DNA of 64,000 nt from Roseibacillus ishigakijimensis (lineage in GTDB: Bacteria > Verrucomicrobiota > Verrucomicrobiia > Verrucomicrobiales > Akkermansiaceae): the NCBI RefSeq assembly GCF_016595415.1, contig NZ_JAENIO010000001.1, forward strand, positions 62,001 through 126,000, given 5' to 3'. A model generated the notes under the pieces. It was given only the letters and a program-made list of their open reading frames with translations. It had not been told where the DNA came from and did not search any database. How positions within the stretch are numbered: the stretch's first letter is position 1; each line of letters starts with the position of its first letter. The position numbers were made by a program, and so were the translations under genes. Positions 9,849 through 20,000 of the stretch are shown here, one piece after another.

Positions 9849-12068
9849 ATGAAATTTCCCTCCATCTGCCGCCTCGCCATTGCGGTGCTTGTTTTCCAAG
9901 CTTCTTCCAGCCACGCGGCTGAGCCGCAGGTCCTGGGAAAGGCCCTCCATCGCTTCGAAATTGGCTCCCTCATTGCGCAAGACAACTTTGCCAATCTGGA
10001 TCAATGGATGGTGCAGGTCGAGGACAAGGCCAGCGAACCGCAGCCCCGCGTCGAAGCCCGCGACGGCTGGCTGGACTGCTACTTGCCCTCCCGGGGAGCG
10101 ACCATTTGGTTCAAGGAAAAGCTGCCCACCCGCACCACCATCAGCTACGAGGTCGTTTGCCCCGAGGGGGACCGGGCGGTGAAGGGGCTCAGCGCACGAG
10201 ACATCAACAACTTCTGGTTGGCGAACGATCCGGCGGGAGGCAGTCTCTTCGACTCAGCAGCCTATACCGGAAAGTTTGCCAGCTACGACAAGATAACGGG
10301 CTACTACGCGAGCACGGGAGGAGGGCGCGCGGGGGATGCCAACCGCACCATCCGCCTGCGGCGCTACCCGCGGGAGATCGAAGGACAGCGCACGAACCAT
10401 CTCTTCCTCAACAACCGGGACGAGGACCGCGCCCACCTCATCCGGCCCAATGAGGTGATGACGGTGCAGTTGGTCGCCTATGACGACCTGCTGCAATACA
10501 TCGTGGATGGAAAGGTGGTCTACGAACTGGAGTATGGGGACCAGGGACAAATCGAAAGCCCCTCCGCTGGCGAAGAAGCCCGCGTCCTCCCAGCGATCTA
10601 CAGCGAGGACCGCTTTCCTTTCTACCGCGAGGGCTACTTTGGTTTCCGCATGGTTGGCACCCATCATCGCTACCGGAACTTCCGCGTCCACGAGCTGACC
10701 CCGGCCTCATCCGGCACCCTCACCGTGCAGTCGGTGGAGGAGCTGCGCCAGGCAGTCAAGCAGAGCCATCGCCACATTCGCATGGCGCCCGGCACCCACG
10801 TCATCACCGAGCTGGAAAACGGCACCAATGCCATCCACTTCACGGGTTCCCACAATGAAATCGACCTCACCGGGGTCAAGTTCGAGGTCCCCGTGAGCAC
10901 CCTGCGCAAAATGGAAAAACAGCGCAGAAGCGACCAAGCGGTCTTTCAGCTCGACGGAGACCACCTCACCTTGCTCGGCCTGGAGATCGAAAATACCTAT
11001 CCCAGCGGCAAGAGCGAGATCACGGACTTCGGGAGCTACAACCAGCATCCCGAACTCCACCCCAACCGCCAAATCGTCACTCTCCGGGCCAATGGCGACG
11101 ACACCACCCTGCGAGGGTTGCGCCTGACGGTGCGCGGCTCCAGCCCCTACGGCTATGGCAACATGTATGGCATCGGCGGCGGGGCCGTGGTCCGGCTCAA
11201 GAAGCACAGCGGCATCCTGGCCAAGGGCGACCGCGCCGTGATCGACGATTGCCGGGTCAAAATGGAGGCTTTTGGCCACGCCATCTTCTTCCAGGGAGGC
11301 GACGACATCCTGGTGCAAAATTGCCACGTGGAGGGCGAGCTGCGCCCGAGCAATGACCTCTATGAGGAAAAAGGGGAAGGCGATTTCGCACGCCACTTCA
11401 ACTACCAACTGCAATGGCCCAAGGAGGTGCGCGGAGTACCCATTCCCCGCGACCACATGATCAACCTCTCCGAAGACGGCATCCGCGCCTACCCCGGCAC
11501 CAAGCACGTCACGGTCAAGAATTGCCGGGTCGACAAAATGCGCGCCGGCGTGAAGCTCTACCTCGCCCGCAGTGCCGAAGTCACCGACTGTGTGGTCACC
11601 GACTGTGTGGTGCAGGGCTATTCCCTCCCAAGCCGGGGAAAAATGGTGCGTTGCGCAGGCAATGCCGCCTACGGCCCCCTCCTCTACATCCACTCCGATT
11701 TCCACAACAACCAGCACATCGACCTCACCGTGCTGCCAGCGACAAAATCCCTCGGCGATCACCCCTTGGTCGCCCTGAAGGGCTCCAAGAACCACATCCA
11801 TCTGCACGCCGGTCAAGGCCTCTCCGCCACTCCCCCCCGCCCCATTATTCTTGGCTACAAGATGCGCTTTGACTTCCTCTCCACCGACTACCCGGCTGCA
11901 CCCCGTGACTTTGCGGACCATTTTGCCAAATACGCCCCCGATCACTACCGGGCCGAGGGCAACACCCTCATCAATGACACCCCCTTCCCCGTCATTCTCG
12001 GCGAGCAGGCGCGCAAAAACACCGTCAAAAGCCGCGGTCCCGTCACCAACCTCGCCAAGAACCCCTAG
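9849..12068 (+). CDS. Secreted DUF6250-like / right-handed beta-helix protein
   Basis: The ATG at 9849 is chosen because it begins a clean signal peptide (MKFPSICRLAIAVLVFQASS, cleavage after HAA); the open frame extends further upstream without coding character. Mature residues about 30-290 form a beta-sandwich region with WFKEKLPTRTTISYEV, NNFWLAND and FRMVGTHHRYRNFRV, features of the DUF6250 type often found in polysaccharide-acting proteins. Residues about 300-640 are a right-handed parallel beta-helix with repeating DC/NC turns (VDKMRAGVKLY, VTDCVVTDCVVQGY). A polysaccharide lyase or hydrolase role is possible but no catalytic residues were identified. Confidence 0.75.
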   Translation: MKFPSICRLAIAVLVFQASSSHAAEPQVLGKALHRFEIGSLIAQDNFANLDQWMVQVEDKASEPQPRVEARDGWLDCYLPSRGATIWFKEKLPTRTTISYEVVCPEGDRAVKGLSARDINNFWLANDPAGGSLFDSAAYTGKFASYDKITGYYASTGGGRAGDANRTIRLRRYPREIEGQRTNHLFLNNRDEDRAHLIRPNEVMTVQLVAYDDLLQYIVDGKVVYELEYGDQGQIESPSAGEEARVLPAIYSEDRFPFYREGYFGFRMVGTHHRYRNFRVHELTPASSGTLTVQSVEELRQAVKQSHRHIRMAPGTHVITELENGTNAIHFTGSHNEIDLTGVKFEVPVSTLRKMEKQRRSDQAVFQLDGDHLTLLGLEIENTYPSGKSEITDFGSYNQHPELHPNRQIVTLRANGDDTTLRGLRLTVRGSSPYGYGNMYGIGGGAVVRLKKHSGILAKGDRAVIDDCRVKMEAFGHAIFFQGGDDILVQNCHVEGELRPSNDLYEEKGEGDFARHFNYQLQWPKEVRGVPIPRDHMINLSEDGIRAYPGTKHVTVKNCRVDKMRAGVKLYLARSAEVTDCVVTDCVVQGYSLPSRGKMVRCAGNAAYGPLLYIHSDFHNNQHIDLTVLPATKSLGDHPLVALKGSKNHIHLHAGQGLSATPPRPIILGYKMRFDFLSTDYPAAPRDFADHFAKYAPDHYRAEGNTLINDTPFPVILGEQARKNTVKSRGPVTNLAKNP

Positions 12069-12131
12069 CAGCAAGCCTCCTCCACCCGCCCCTTTCAGAA
12101 AACTTCGCGACAGTTTTGTCACCTTTCCCCC

Positions 12132-12163
12132 GTAGCTAGCAATTCCGTTAATTGCTCTGCTAC
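12132..12163. other. Hairpin directly upstream of the PhoD-like gene
   Basis: GTAGCTAGCAATT pairs with AATTGCTCTGCTAC around a CCGTT loop, with one bulge. It ends 4 bp before the ATG of the phosphatase gene, so the folded RNA would cover the ribosome binding region. Confidence 0.4.
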
Positions 12164-12167
12164 TCCA

Positions 12168-13754
12168 ATGACCGACTTCGCAACCCTGGATAAACTCATG
12201 CGACAAGATGGAGCGATCTCGCGCCGTCTCCTTCTCTCCTACGGCGCTTCACTCGCCGCCATTCCACTCTTGGGCCAACGGGCCTGGGGCCAAACTGAAA
12301 AGCCGGGCGGAGACACCCCCTTCACCCTAGGGGTCACCTCCGGCGACCCCGATCACCGCGGCGTGGTGCTCTGGACCCGCCTCGCTCCCAAGCCCCTCGA
12401 ACCCGGCGCGGGCATGCCCAACCGCCCCGTAGAGGTCCGCTACGAGGTCGCTGAGGACGAGAACTTCCGCTCCCTCGTCACCTCCGGCACCACCCTGGCC
12501 ACTCCCCAGCTCGGCCACTCCGTCCATGTGGAGCTGGAAAACCTGAAGCCCGATCGCTGGTATTTCTACCGCTTCCACACTGGCCAAGCCACCAGCCCGG
12601 TGGGGCGCACCCGCACCCTGCCCCGACCCAACGACACCCCCGACAAACTCCGCTTCGCCTTCGCCTCCTGCCAAAACTGGGAGCAAGGCTACTTCAGCGC
12701 CTACGAGGACATGGCCGAGCAAGAGGTCGACCTCGTTTTCCACCTCGGCGATTACATTTACGAATACGAAGCCGGCCGCAATGGCAAGGTGCGCACCCAC
12801 CTGGGCAAAGAAATCGAGAGCCTCGATGACTACCGCATCCGCTACGCCCAATACAAAAGCGACCCCTCCTTGCAGAAGATGCACGCCCGCTGCCCCTGGT
12901 TCGTTACTTGGGACGACCACGAGTTCGACAACAACTACGCCACCCTCATCTCCGAAGAAAAAGGCATCCCCGCCGCCCACTTCCTCGCCCGCCGCGCCAA
13001 TGCCTACCAGGCCTATTACGAAAACATGCCTTTGCGGAAGCGCTCCCTCCCCAAGGGCGCGCACCTCCAACTCTTCCGCAAAACCAGCTTCGGCCGCCTC
13101 GCCCAATTCAACGTCCTCGACACCCGCCAATACCGGAGCGATCAACCCAACAACGACCGCCAATCCCCCCTCAACGCGGAAGCCTTTGGCCCCCGCAATA
13201 CCCTGCTGGGCAAACGACAATTCGACTGGCTGACCCACTCCCTGAACCAATCCACCGCCACTTGGAACGTCCTCGCCCAACAAGTCATGATGGGCCTGGT
13301 CAACCGCAACAGCAAAGGCGGCGAAGGCTACTCCATGGACCAGTGGCCAGGCTATCTCGCCGAGCGCGAGCGCCTGCTGCGCTTCCTCGCCGAGCGCCGC
13401 GTGCCCAATGCCGTGGTCCTCACCGGCGATATTCACTCCAACTGGGCCAACGAATTGCGCTTCGACGACCGCAAAGCCGAACAACCCGTAGTCGCCAGCG
13501 AGTTCGTCTGCACCTCCATCTCCAGCGGCGGCAATGGCAACGAGGTCCCCGGCGACTCGGAGGCCATGTTCCGCCAGAATCCCTGCCTCAAATTCTACAA
13601 CCGCGAGCGCGGATACACTCTCTGCACCCTCACCCCCGAGCGTTGGATCAGCGACTACCGGGTGGTCAGCGACGTCCTCCAGCCCGGAGGGAAAACCACC
13701 TCGCGAGCCCGCTTCGCCCTCGAAGCCGGTTCCCCCCTCATTCAACGCGTTTGA
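12168..13754 (+). CDS. PhoD-family alkaline phosphatase/phosphodiesterase
   Basis: 528 residues. A twin-arginine signal (ISRRLLLSYGASLAAIPLLG, about residues 17-36) fits the usual Tat export of PhoD enzymes with cofactor loaded in the cytoplasm. An N-terminal Ig-like PhoD_N domain (about 45-145) precedes the metallophosphatase domain with FASCQNW (about 164-170), HLGDYIYEYE (about 191-200), WDDHEFDNN (about 248-256) and TGDIHSNW (about 418-425), the expected iron/calcium ligands. It would release phosphate from phosphodiesters and monoesters outside the cytoplasm. It is followed by a strong intrinsic terminator, so it is probably monocistronic. No Pho box was recognised. Confidence 0.92.
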   Translation: MTDFATLDKLMRQDGAISRRLLLSYGASLAAIPLLGQRAWGQTEKPGGDTPFTLGVTSGDPDHRGVVLWTRLAPKPLEPGAGMPNRPVEVRYEVAEDENFRSLVTSGTTLATPQLGHSVHVELENLKPDRWYFYRFHTGQATSPVGRTRTLPRPNDTPDKLRFAFASCQNWEQGYFSAYEDMAEQEVDLVFHLGDYIYEYEAGRNGKVRTHLGKEIESLDDYRIRYAQYKSDPSLQKMHARCPWFVTWDDHEFDNNYATLISEEKGIPAAHFLARRANAYQAYYENMPLRKRSLPKGAHLQLFRKTSFGRLAQFNVLDTRQYRSDQPNNDRQSPLNAEAFGPRNTLLGKRQFDWLTHSLNQSTATWNVLAQQVMMGLVNRNSKGGEGYSMDQWPGYLAERERLLRFLAERRVPNAVVLTGDIHSNWANELRFDDRKAEQPVVASEFVCTSISSGGNGNEVPGDSEAMFRQNPCLKFYNRERGYTLCTLTPERWISDYRVVSDVLQPGGKTTSRARFALEAGSPLIQRV

Positions 13755-13776
13755 GCGCGCCCGCTTCTTCCCCAGC

Positions 13777-13820
13777 GAAGCGCTTTTCCCCCATTCTGCG
13801 GGGAGAAGCGCTTCTTTTTT
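13777..13820 (+). terminator. Intrinsic terminator after the PhoD-like gene
   Basis: A 15-bp stem (13777-13791 with 13800-13814, one G-T wobble), an 8-nt loop, then six T. It lies 22 bp after the stop codon of the phosphatase gene. Confidence 0.88.
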
Positions 13821-13867
13821 CTGGCAAAAGCTGGACTCGCCCGCCCGCTTTGCTTTCCTCAGCAACC

Positions 13868-14725
13868 GTGACCGACGCCCAAGCCAAAGCCGCCACCCTC
13901 ATCGAAGCCCTGCCCTACCTCCAGCACTTCCGCGGAGAGACCTTTCTCATCAAGATCGGAGGCTCCGTGATGGAAGACCCGCAGCTGGTCTCCGACTTCA
14001 TGCGCGACATCCTTTTCCTCGAAGCCGTCGGCATCAACCCCGTCCTCGTGCACGGCGGTGGCAAGGCCATCTCCGCCGCCATGGCCGAATCCGGACTCGA
14101 GCCCACCTGGGTCAACGGCTTCCGCGTCACTTGCGAGAAATCCATCGAACTGGTGGAAAAAACCCTCACCCACACTCTCAGTCCGCACCTCGTTGGTTTG
14201 CTGAACAAACACGAAGGCCGTGGCATCGCCATCCCCGGCACGGAGGTTTTTCAAGCCACCCGCATGACCCCAGGCGGACAAGACATCGGCTTTGTCGGCG
14301 AAGTGGCCAGCTGTCTCATCGAGCAAGTGGAAGCGGCCACCGCCAGAAGCGTGGTGCCCGTCATCTCTCCCCTCGGGCGCGAGCTCGACACCGGCCAGGC
14401 CCTCAATATCAATGCCGATCTCGCCGCCGCGGCCTTGGCCAAAGCGCTCAAGCCCGCCAAGCTCATCTACCTTTCCGACGTGCCGGGGCTGCTGCGCGAT
14501 CCCAAGGACGCCAGCACCCTCATCCCCTCCCTCAATCCCACCGAAGCGGACGGCTACATCGCCGACGGCACCATCGCCGGCGGCATGATTCCCAAGGTCA
14601 CCAGCGCCCTCGACGCCCTGCAGGCCGGCACCCGCAAAGTTCACTTCATCGACGGCCGCCTGCCCCACGTTCTTTTGCTGGAAATCTTCACCAGCCAAGG
14701 CATCGGCACCGAGATCGTGCTCTAG
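13868..14725 (+). CDS. argB: Acetylglutamate kinase
   Basis: 285 residues from a GTG start; no in-frame ATG precedes the conserved KIGGSVMED. It phosphorylates N-acetylglutamate in arginine synthesis. FLIKIGGSVMED (about residues 27-38), LVHGGGKAIS (about 61-70), NINADLAAAALAKAL and the C-terminal GGMIPKV are the substrate and nucleotide sites of the amino-acid kinase fold. The N-terminal helix before the kinase core resembles the extension of arginine-inhibited hexameric enzymes, so feedback control by arginine is likely. It sits between a terminator and the convergent RAYT gene, 11 bp away. No other arginine gene is nearby. Confidence 0.95.
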   Translation: MTDAQAKAATLIEALPYLQHFRGETFLIKIGGSVMEDPQLVSDFMRDILFLEAVGINPVLVHGGGKAISAAMAESGLEPTWVNGFRVTCEKSIELVEKTLTHTLSPHLVGLLNKHEGRGIAIPGTEVFQATRMTPGGQDIGFVGEVASCLIEQVEAATARSVVPVISPLGRELDTGQALNINADLAAAALAKALKPAKLIYLSDVPGLLRDPKDASTLIPSLNPTEADGYIADGTIAGGMIPKVTSALDALQAGTRKVHFIDGRLPHVLLLEIFTSQGIGTEIVL

Positions 14726-14736
14726 GCACCCCCACC

Positions 14737-15861
14737 TCAGCCGAGAGCATCTTTTCCCAGTTGGCGGAAGTTGTAGAGGCGTTGGGGCTTGGGGACGGTG
14801 GCGAGACCTTTGAGCGAGCGCGGACCCGTCTGGCGGGAGGGAGCGAAATGCTCGTCCCGAGTGGCCTCGAAGAGCTCGGCGAGGAAGGATTTGCTACCGA
14901 GAGCGACCCCATCGAGGAAGTAGCGCACCCGGCAGCGCAGGTAGTCGGCGGCTTCCAGCCGAACTCCGCTAGCGAGGACTTCGAGGGCTTTTTCCCGCGA
15001 AATGCGGTCGCGGAAGATCTGCGCGCGTCCGCCACCCTCTTCGTGCGCGAGCTCCTCTTCTTGGCGGATCTCACTTTCGGGAACGCCGAAGAGATAGCAG
15101 CGATAACGGCGGAGGGATTCCCTGATGCTGGGGGATTTTTCCGAGTCTCGCCGGGGGCGGGGCTCGCCAGTGGAGCCGACCACCCAGCTGTCGAGCCAGG
15201 CCAGCGCGCGGCGGGCAATTCGGCTGCCGCCGACGGCCTCGCCATAGGAACACCAGCGGTATTCGGCCGGGTCCTGGCAAATGCCGGCCCGCACGGGGTT
15301 GAGGTCGATATAGGCCGCCATGGCCTTGAGTGCGGGGCCTTTCCCTTCCACGAGCACGGACTTGAAGCGGTCTTCCCAGAGGGTGCCCCTGCGCTGATGG
15401 ACGCGGTTGAACCATTGCGTGAAGCGTTGTTTGAGAATTTTCATGTAGGCGGAGAGGTTCCACATGCGTGAGAACCATTTTTCGCGCAACTCCTCGGCGG
15501 CCTGGTCATTGCCTTGGCTGCGATAGTGCTCCAGCTCCCAGCGAAGATTGGCCGCAGGACCCTCACCGAGGCAGTTGAAAACGTGCGAGATGAGCCCCGC
15601 ATCGTCGGGAAGATCCTCCTCGGCCGGCCGTTGAGGCACCTCCACGAGCACATGGAAGTGATTGGACATGATGCAGTAGGAGACCACGCGGAGGTGGTAA
15701 AGTTTTTCGTAGAGTCGCATCAGGCGATAGAACTGGGCCTTCTCATCCTCGCCGAGGACAAAGTCACGGTTCACGACCCGGGAAACACAGTGGTAATAAG
15801 CCACCGGATGAGATTTGGGGGCAAGAAAACGACGCCGACGCATGTTTAGGAGACTACCCAA
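14737..15861 (-). CDS. REP-associated tyrosine transposase (RAYT)
   Basis: 374 residues, or 368 from Met7. The Y1 transposase fold is clear: the HUH motif in CIMSNHFHVLVEVP (His68 and His70), a candidate catalytic tyrosine in LSAYMKILKQRFTQWFNR (Tyr139), and the family segment RGTLWEDRFKSVLVE followed by AYIDLNPVRAG. RAYTs are single-copy domesticated relatives of IS200/IS605 TnpA that process REP hairpins. The C-terminal 150 residues form an extra helical domain beyond the core fold. Three direct repeats lie just upstream of its start. No IS ends or TnpB were seen. Confidence 0.92.
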   Translation of the reverse strand: MGSLLNMRRRRFLAPKSHPVAYYHCVSRVVNRDFVLGEDEKAQFYRLMRLYEKLYHLRVVSYCIMSNHFHVLVEVPQRPAEEDLPDDAGLISHVFNCLGEGPAANLRWELEHYRSQGNDQAAEELREKWFSRMWNLSAYMKILKQRFTQWFNRVHQRRGTLWEDRFKSVLVEGKGPALKAMAAYIDLNPVRAGICQDPAEYRWCSYGEAVGGSRIARRALAWLDSWVVGSTGEPRPRRDSEKSPSIRESLRRYRCYLFGVPESEIRQEEELAHEEGGGRAQIFRDRISREKALEVLASGVRLEAADYLRCRVRYFLDGVALGSKSFLAELFEATRDEHFAPSRQTGPRSLKGLATVPKPQRLYNFRQLGKDALG

Positions 15862-15887
15862 TCACCCTCCCTCGGTCAATTTCTTTC

Positions 15888-15982
15888 AAATAGGGACAGG
15901 CACTTTTTTCTGGCGTTTTCAAATAGGGACAGGCACTTTTTTCTGGCGTTTTTCTGGCGAAATAGGGACAGGCACTTTTTTT
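15888..15982. repeat. Three direct repeats upstream of the RAYT gene
   Basis: Three copies of AATAGGGACAGGCACTTTTT, beginning at about 15889, 15922 and 15961. The first two share the longer tail TTTTCTGGCGTTTT, giving a 33-bp period; the third follows after 39 bp. They lie 27 bp upstream of the RAYT start, in the position of its promoter. The rest of the 15862-16069 gap shows nothing recognisable. Confidence 0.8.
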
Positions 15983-16069
15983 CGGCACAAAGGCGAGGGC
16001 GAGCTCGGCAGTGGTGGCAGATCGAGCGGCGATGACGTCGCGGGGACGGGCGAGGAGGTCGCGCCAGCG

Positions 16070-17071
16070 CTATGAGGCCCGGCCACGCATGAACGCACGG
16101 ACCGCTATGACTACGACACCCAAAGCAACAAAGACACTGAGCACAAATAGCCAGATAGGGTTATCGCTTTCGTCGTTCCGCAAGGCCGTCTCGGATTGAG
16201 AGGTTTCGTCTTCATTCGCCAAGCCGTTGTTGCGGGAAGCTTCGGTCTCAACTTTGGGACTCGATGGCTCATCTACCACTCCGCGCTGCCCGAGGCGCGA
16301 CCGGAGTTCATCTTCCGCCTCATTCCGAGTCAACGTTTCGATTTCTTCAATGCGCTCGATTTCCTCGGGGCGTTTGTGCTGGTTCCGCAAGTTAAACGAC
16401 GATGTAACTTCGACACTTCGCCAAGAAGGATCATCCTCCCGAAGATACTCCGCCAGAGAGACCAGTTCCAATGCTGGTTCGCCATCCCTCGAATACTGAT
16501 TCTCGGCGTCTTGGATTTTTGCTTCCAAGTCAGGGTCGGACAGTCCGAAGCATCGTTCTTCCTTCACTGCTCCGTTCCCATCAAACAACACTAGGCGAGG
16601 CGGAACGCCTGACAAGATCGTCGCATACGCGAAGTCAGCGCCTCCACTTCCGGCCCAGACCTTGAGAGGATCAATTTCGAGTTCTTTGCCGAGATTCGGG
16701 CTAAACCATGCCTTGCCGTCCCAATCCCCACCAGATAACGCATAAAGCGCTGTTCCGTTTCCAAATGCAATTCGATAAAGGTAGCCCCCTGCAAGCAACG
16801 AAGCGTCTTGCCGATTGAAGAACTGCGTCATTGATCTGCCGTCGTAATTTTGTGGTTCGGAACCAAAATCGGGGGACTCGACAAAGAACGGAACGTAAGT
16901 TGTCGAGTTCTCTAGCAGTCGGATGTCCCGACCATTTTCCCTCAATACAGCCGATCGCAGTAGCGCTTCGTCTGCTTCGGTCTTTTCTAACAGCCATTTG
17001 TCCAATGGCTCTGCTAGTACGCTTTCACCCAGGGCACACGCAAGAACGAGAGACACAAACATTCGGATCAT
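16070..17071 (-). CDS. Membrane-anchored hypothetical protein coupled to the HAF/lysozyme-like gene
   Basis: 333 residues from the ATG at 17071, whose A-T-G overlaps the TGA of the upstream gene (ATGA), so translation is coupled. An N-terminal signal peptide (MIRMFVSLVLACALGESVLA) is followed by an extracytoplasmic region of about 270 residues. This contains a Trp/Tyr/Gly-rich beta part (YLYRIAFGNGTALYALSGGDW) and an acidic, charged linker. A C-terminal membrane helix (WLFVLSVFVALGVVVIAVRAF) ends in positive residues. No known family was recognised. The coupling suggests it works with, anchors or neutralises the large upstream secreted protein, but that is inference. Confidence 0.7.
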   Translation of the reverse strand: MIRMFVSLVLACALGESVLAEPLDKWLLEKTEADEALLRSAVLRENGRDIRLLENSTTYVPFFVESPDFGSEPQNYDGRSMTQFFNRQDASLLAGGYLYRIAFGNGTALYALSGGDWDGKAWFSPNLGKELEIDPLKVWAGSGGADFAYATILSGVPPRLVLFDGNGAVKEERCFGLSDPDLEAKIQDAENQYSRDGEPALELVSLAEYLREDDPSWRSVEVTSSFNLRNQHKRPEEIERIEEIETLTRNEAEDELRSRLGQRGVVDEPSSPKVETEASRNNGLANEDETSQSETALRNDESDNPIWLFVLSVFVALGVVVIAVRAFMRGRAS

Positions 17072-20000
17072 TCCTCTTCCTCCTCTACCTCTACCTGCTC
17101 GCATACCCTTTCGACATAATTGTTCTGACCGTCGTTCCATTGCCACTCGTGAACATCAGGCCCTCGCCATGAACACCAGTGAGCGCTGGCTCCGTTATAC
17201 GCTTTGACTGCGACCGCGTCTTCTGGCCTCCTTTCCCCCTGGTTGTCACCAAAGGTTACCTTGGCTTGATCCCGCGAAGGAACCGGGACATTCTGCCCCG
17301 TATGGAAAGTGGTTTGTGGTCGCTGGCCATTCGGCATCGAACCGGGTCCACTACGCGGGGTTTGATCGTTCATGAATGTCTCAGCGATTTGGATTTTGTC
17401 CTCTAAGATCGCCAAAAACGCATCAACGTTTCGTTGCCAATTCCAAAAAATCTCGCGCGCTGCAGGATTGTTCTTGTTTCCACCCGCTCCGGTTACCTGC
17501 GCCAGACCGGTTCCGCCTACTCCAGTTTCTCCGGGGGACAGAACCTTAAGCGGATCACCCAAAGTAAACTCATAGTTAATGCCGCCATTGATCGGACTAC
17601 TGTTGCCAGATCGCTCCCAAAATTGGTTGTAGAACCCCGGGTTGTAGGCCTGGCTTTCGTGTTTCTCAATTGCGTAAGCATACCACGGCGCACCGGGTCG
17701 CGACTGAGTGTATTGCTTGCACCTGTCGTCCGCCGGATTCTCCCCACCAATCACGAAGTGAATCTCTTCGGGGCCAACGACTATGTTCGCGCCCTGTTTG
17801 ATCTGATAGGTCAGCTTCGCATCGCCGCCGAAGAAGCCCCGCTCGGTCAATTCGGTTTGCCAGTCCGCCTCGTTGTAGATTTCCCAAGTGTCGCCGTTGA
17901 CCTGGATGAAGTTTCTATTGGAAGGAATTCTCACCCTGTCCTCGCCTTGCTTCCCGGCATATGGACGCTCGTATTCGACAAACAGCTTCGCCTCGATGGT
18001 TAGCCCATCAGGAAGCCCCGGCACCCTGAACTTGAGCTGGGGCATTCTTGGCGAGGCATCCTGATCGGACGTGTGGGCGTCGATCCATGCGATGTTCTCA
18101 TTCGCGATGTCCTCCGAGGTATCCCATGGCACGACAGCCACGTCATCGCTGTCGTCGGCGTGATCATTGATGTCGTCAAACTCCACGGGGAGGAGAAACT
18201 TCACCGTGTTCGAATTCTGTTCAGCTCGCAACTCAATGACATTGGATTCCAACGCCCCTGCCGGAATGACGAATTCGGTGACCACAGCGGATACGACCAC
18301 TTCCCCATCTGCAGCGGTGCGAGTCACGAGCAGCAACGGCACTTTGTAGTCGTACTCTAATGACCAAAAGAGTCTAATTTTCACATCTCTCTTAGGATAA
18401 GCATCGATTTCATACTCTTCGGACTCTTCTTCTTCGCTTATGAGATCGAGGCTGTCGACTTCTGACCACAATCTTAGAGCGGATGCAAAATTTCCTCCAA
18501 AATTGAAGGAGGGGAAGAACGTGTACGTCACAGCGACAAACTCATCTGAGTAGTCCGGATCGGCAACCCAAATTTGTAGATGCGGAAAATCAGGGGCGTC
18601 GCTGGCGTCGTTGGGATTCCCGCCGTTTTCAGCGATGTCCAGTGCATCGGGCGCTCCATCTCCATCGGTGTCTTTGTCGGTAGGATTCGAGCCGTAGAGC
18701 AACAACTCTTGCAAATCATTCAGACCATCGTCATCGCTATCCAGCAGTGTAGGGTCGAGCCCGAATAGCCATTCCTCGTAAAGAGTTGTCTGATAAAGAA
18801 ACTGCTCGACACCATTCTCATAAAGATAGCTGTAGGATTGCCCGGGAGAATTGGGCGAAACCGAACTCAAAGACTGGCCGGGGAAGTAATAGCGCTCCCA
18901 AGCGTCGGGCAGGCCGTCTCCATCGGTATCAAGGGCCTCGCGAATCGGGCTTCCGGTTCCCCCACCATATTCGATCAATCCCAAGTCGTAGAGCTGGTTG
19001 ATGTCGCGCGCTGGCTCCAGAGGGTCGCTGGGAGGAGTGCCATTCATGCGCTCCCAATCATCGGAAAGACCGTCTCCATCTTGATCCTGATCGAGACGCA
19101 GAAGGTAAAGAGTGGCGCCATAATCCGTCCACCCCACAATCGTTGACTGATTATTGATGGCAACTGGAAGATTATTTTCAAAATCGCCTCTCACCCTTAC
19201 CGGAGCAAAGGCCGAGAAAGGGACATTGAGGCTGCGGTGACGAAGGAAGACACGAAAACCAAATTCCCAGTCACCATCTTCCTCCCCGGTCATCACCAAA
19301 TGAGGCCAGTTATTCAGAGCGATACTGGTTTGGTTTTCATAGTTCAAGGGCAGCGGATTATGAAAGGGGGAATCATAATATCCGTGGCTCCACTGAACAT
19401 CGGCGATGCCATCAAAAAACCAAGTGCCATCAAGGCTGACATTATTCGGAGATTGCGAGCCGGCGTATTGATAAAGAGAATAGTTCCCTGCGAACTCTCC
19501 CCAATCATTCAGAAGAGCGGGTCGATACCAGGCCTCGAAGTGGCTCGGGTTCTGTCCATCGGGCTCAGGGTCGAATGTTTCGTCCCGCATGGCAGGGAAA
19601 TCTGTGAGCCAATGCCAAGTTGGGGTCAGCAAGAATTGCCGGGGGGCCTCAAATCCGGATTGGGCAGTGTGACGCACCTCGTTGCCGACCACTTCGCTCC
19701 AGTTATTCAAGGCATTGAACTGGGGATCATACCAAGTGGAAGGAGCCCGGTGAATGGTGTAACCACCGGAAGCGTTCGCATCGGGAAGAACCAGAAAGGG
19801 TTCCCCATTGGCATCTTCGCCAATCATTTCGCCCCAATCATTGATGCCATTGAGAAAGCGAACCTTCGAGGCGGCGTGAGCCATTGAAGACCCGCCTATC
19901 CCAGAGGGGACAGGCCAATGATAGACGGAACTTCCCTGCTGAGGCCCACCGAAATCCACGACAAAACCGAAACGTTCTCCGTTTTTGATGCTGCTGGTGG

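Noticed and set aside
8126..9922. 598-residue plus-strand open frame
   Set aside because: Antisense shadow of the flavoprotein gene, which has clear FAD motifs.
13534..15471. 645-residue plus-strand open frame
   Set aside because: Low-complexity Arg/His/Pro translation spanning the phosphatase, argB and the RAYT gene in the wrong frame.
15888..15982. Three direct repeats as a CRISPR array
   Set aside because: The spacing between repeats is only about 10-19 bp, the spacers are alike rather than unique, and no cas gene is present.
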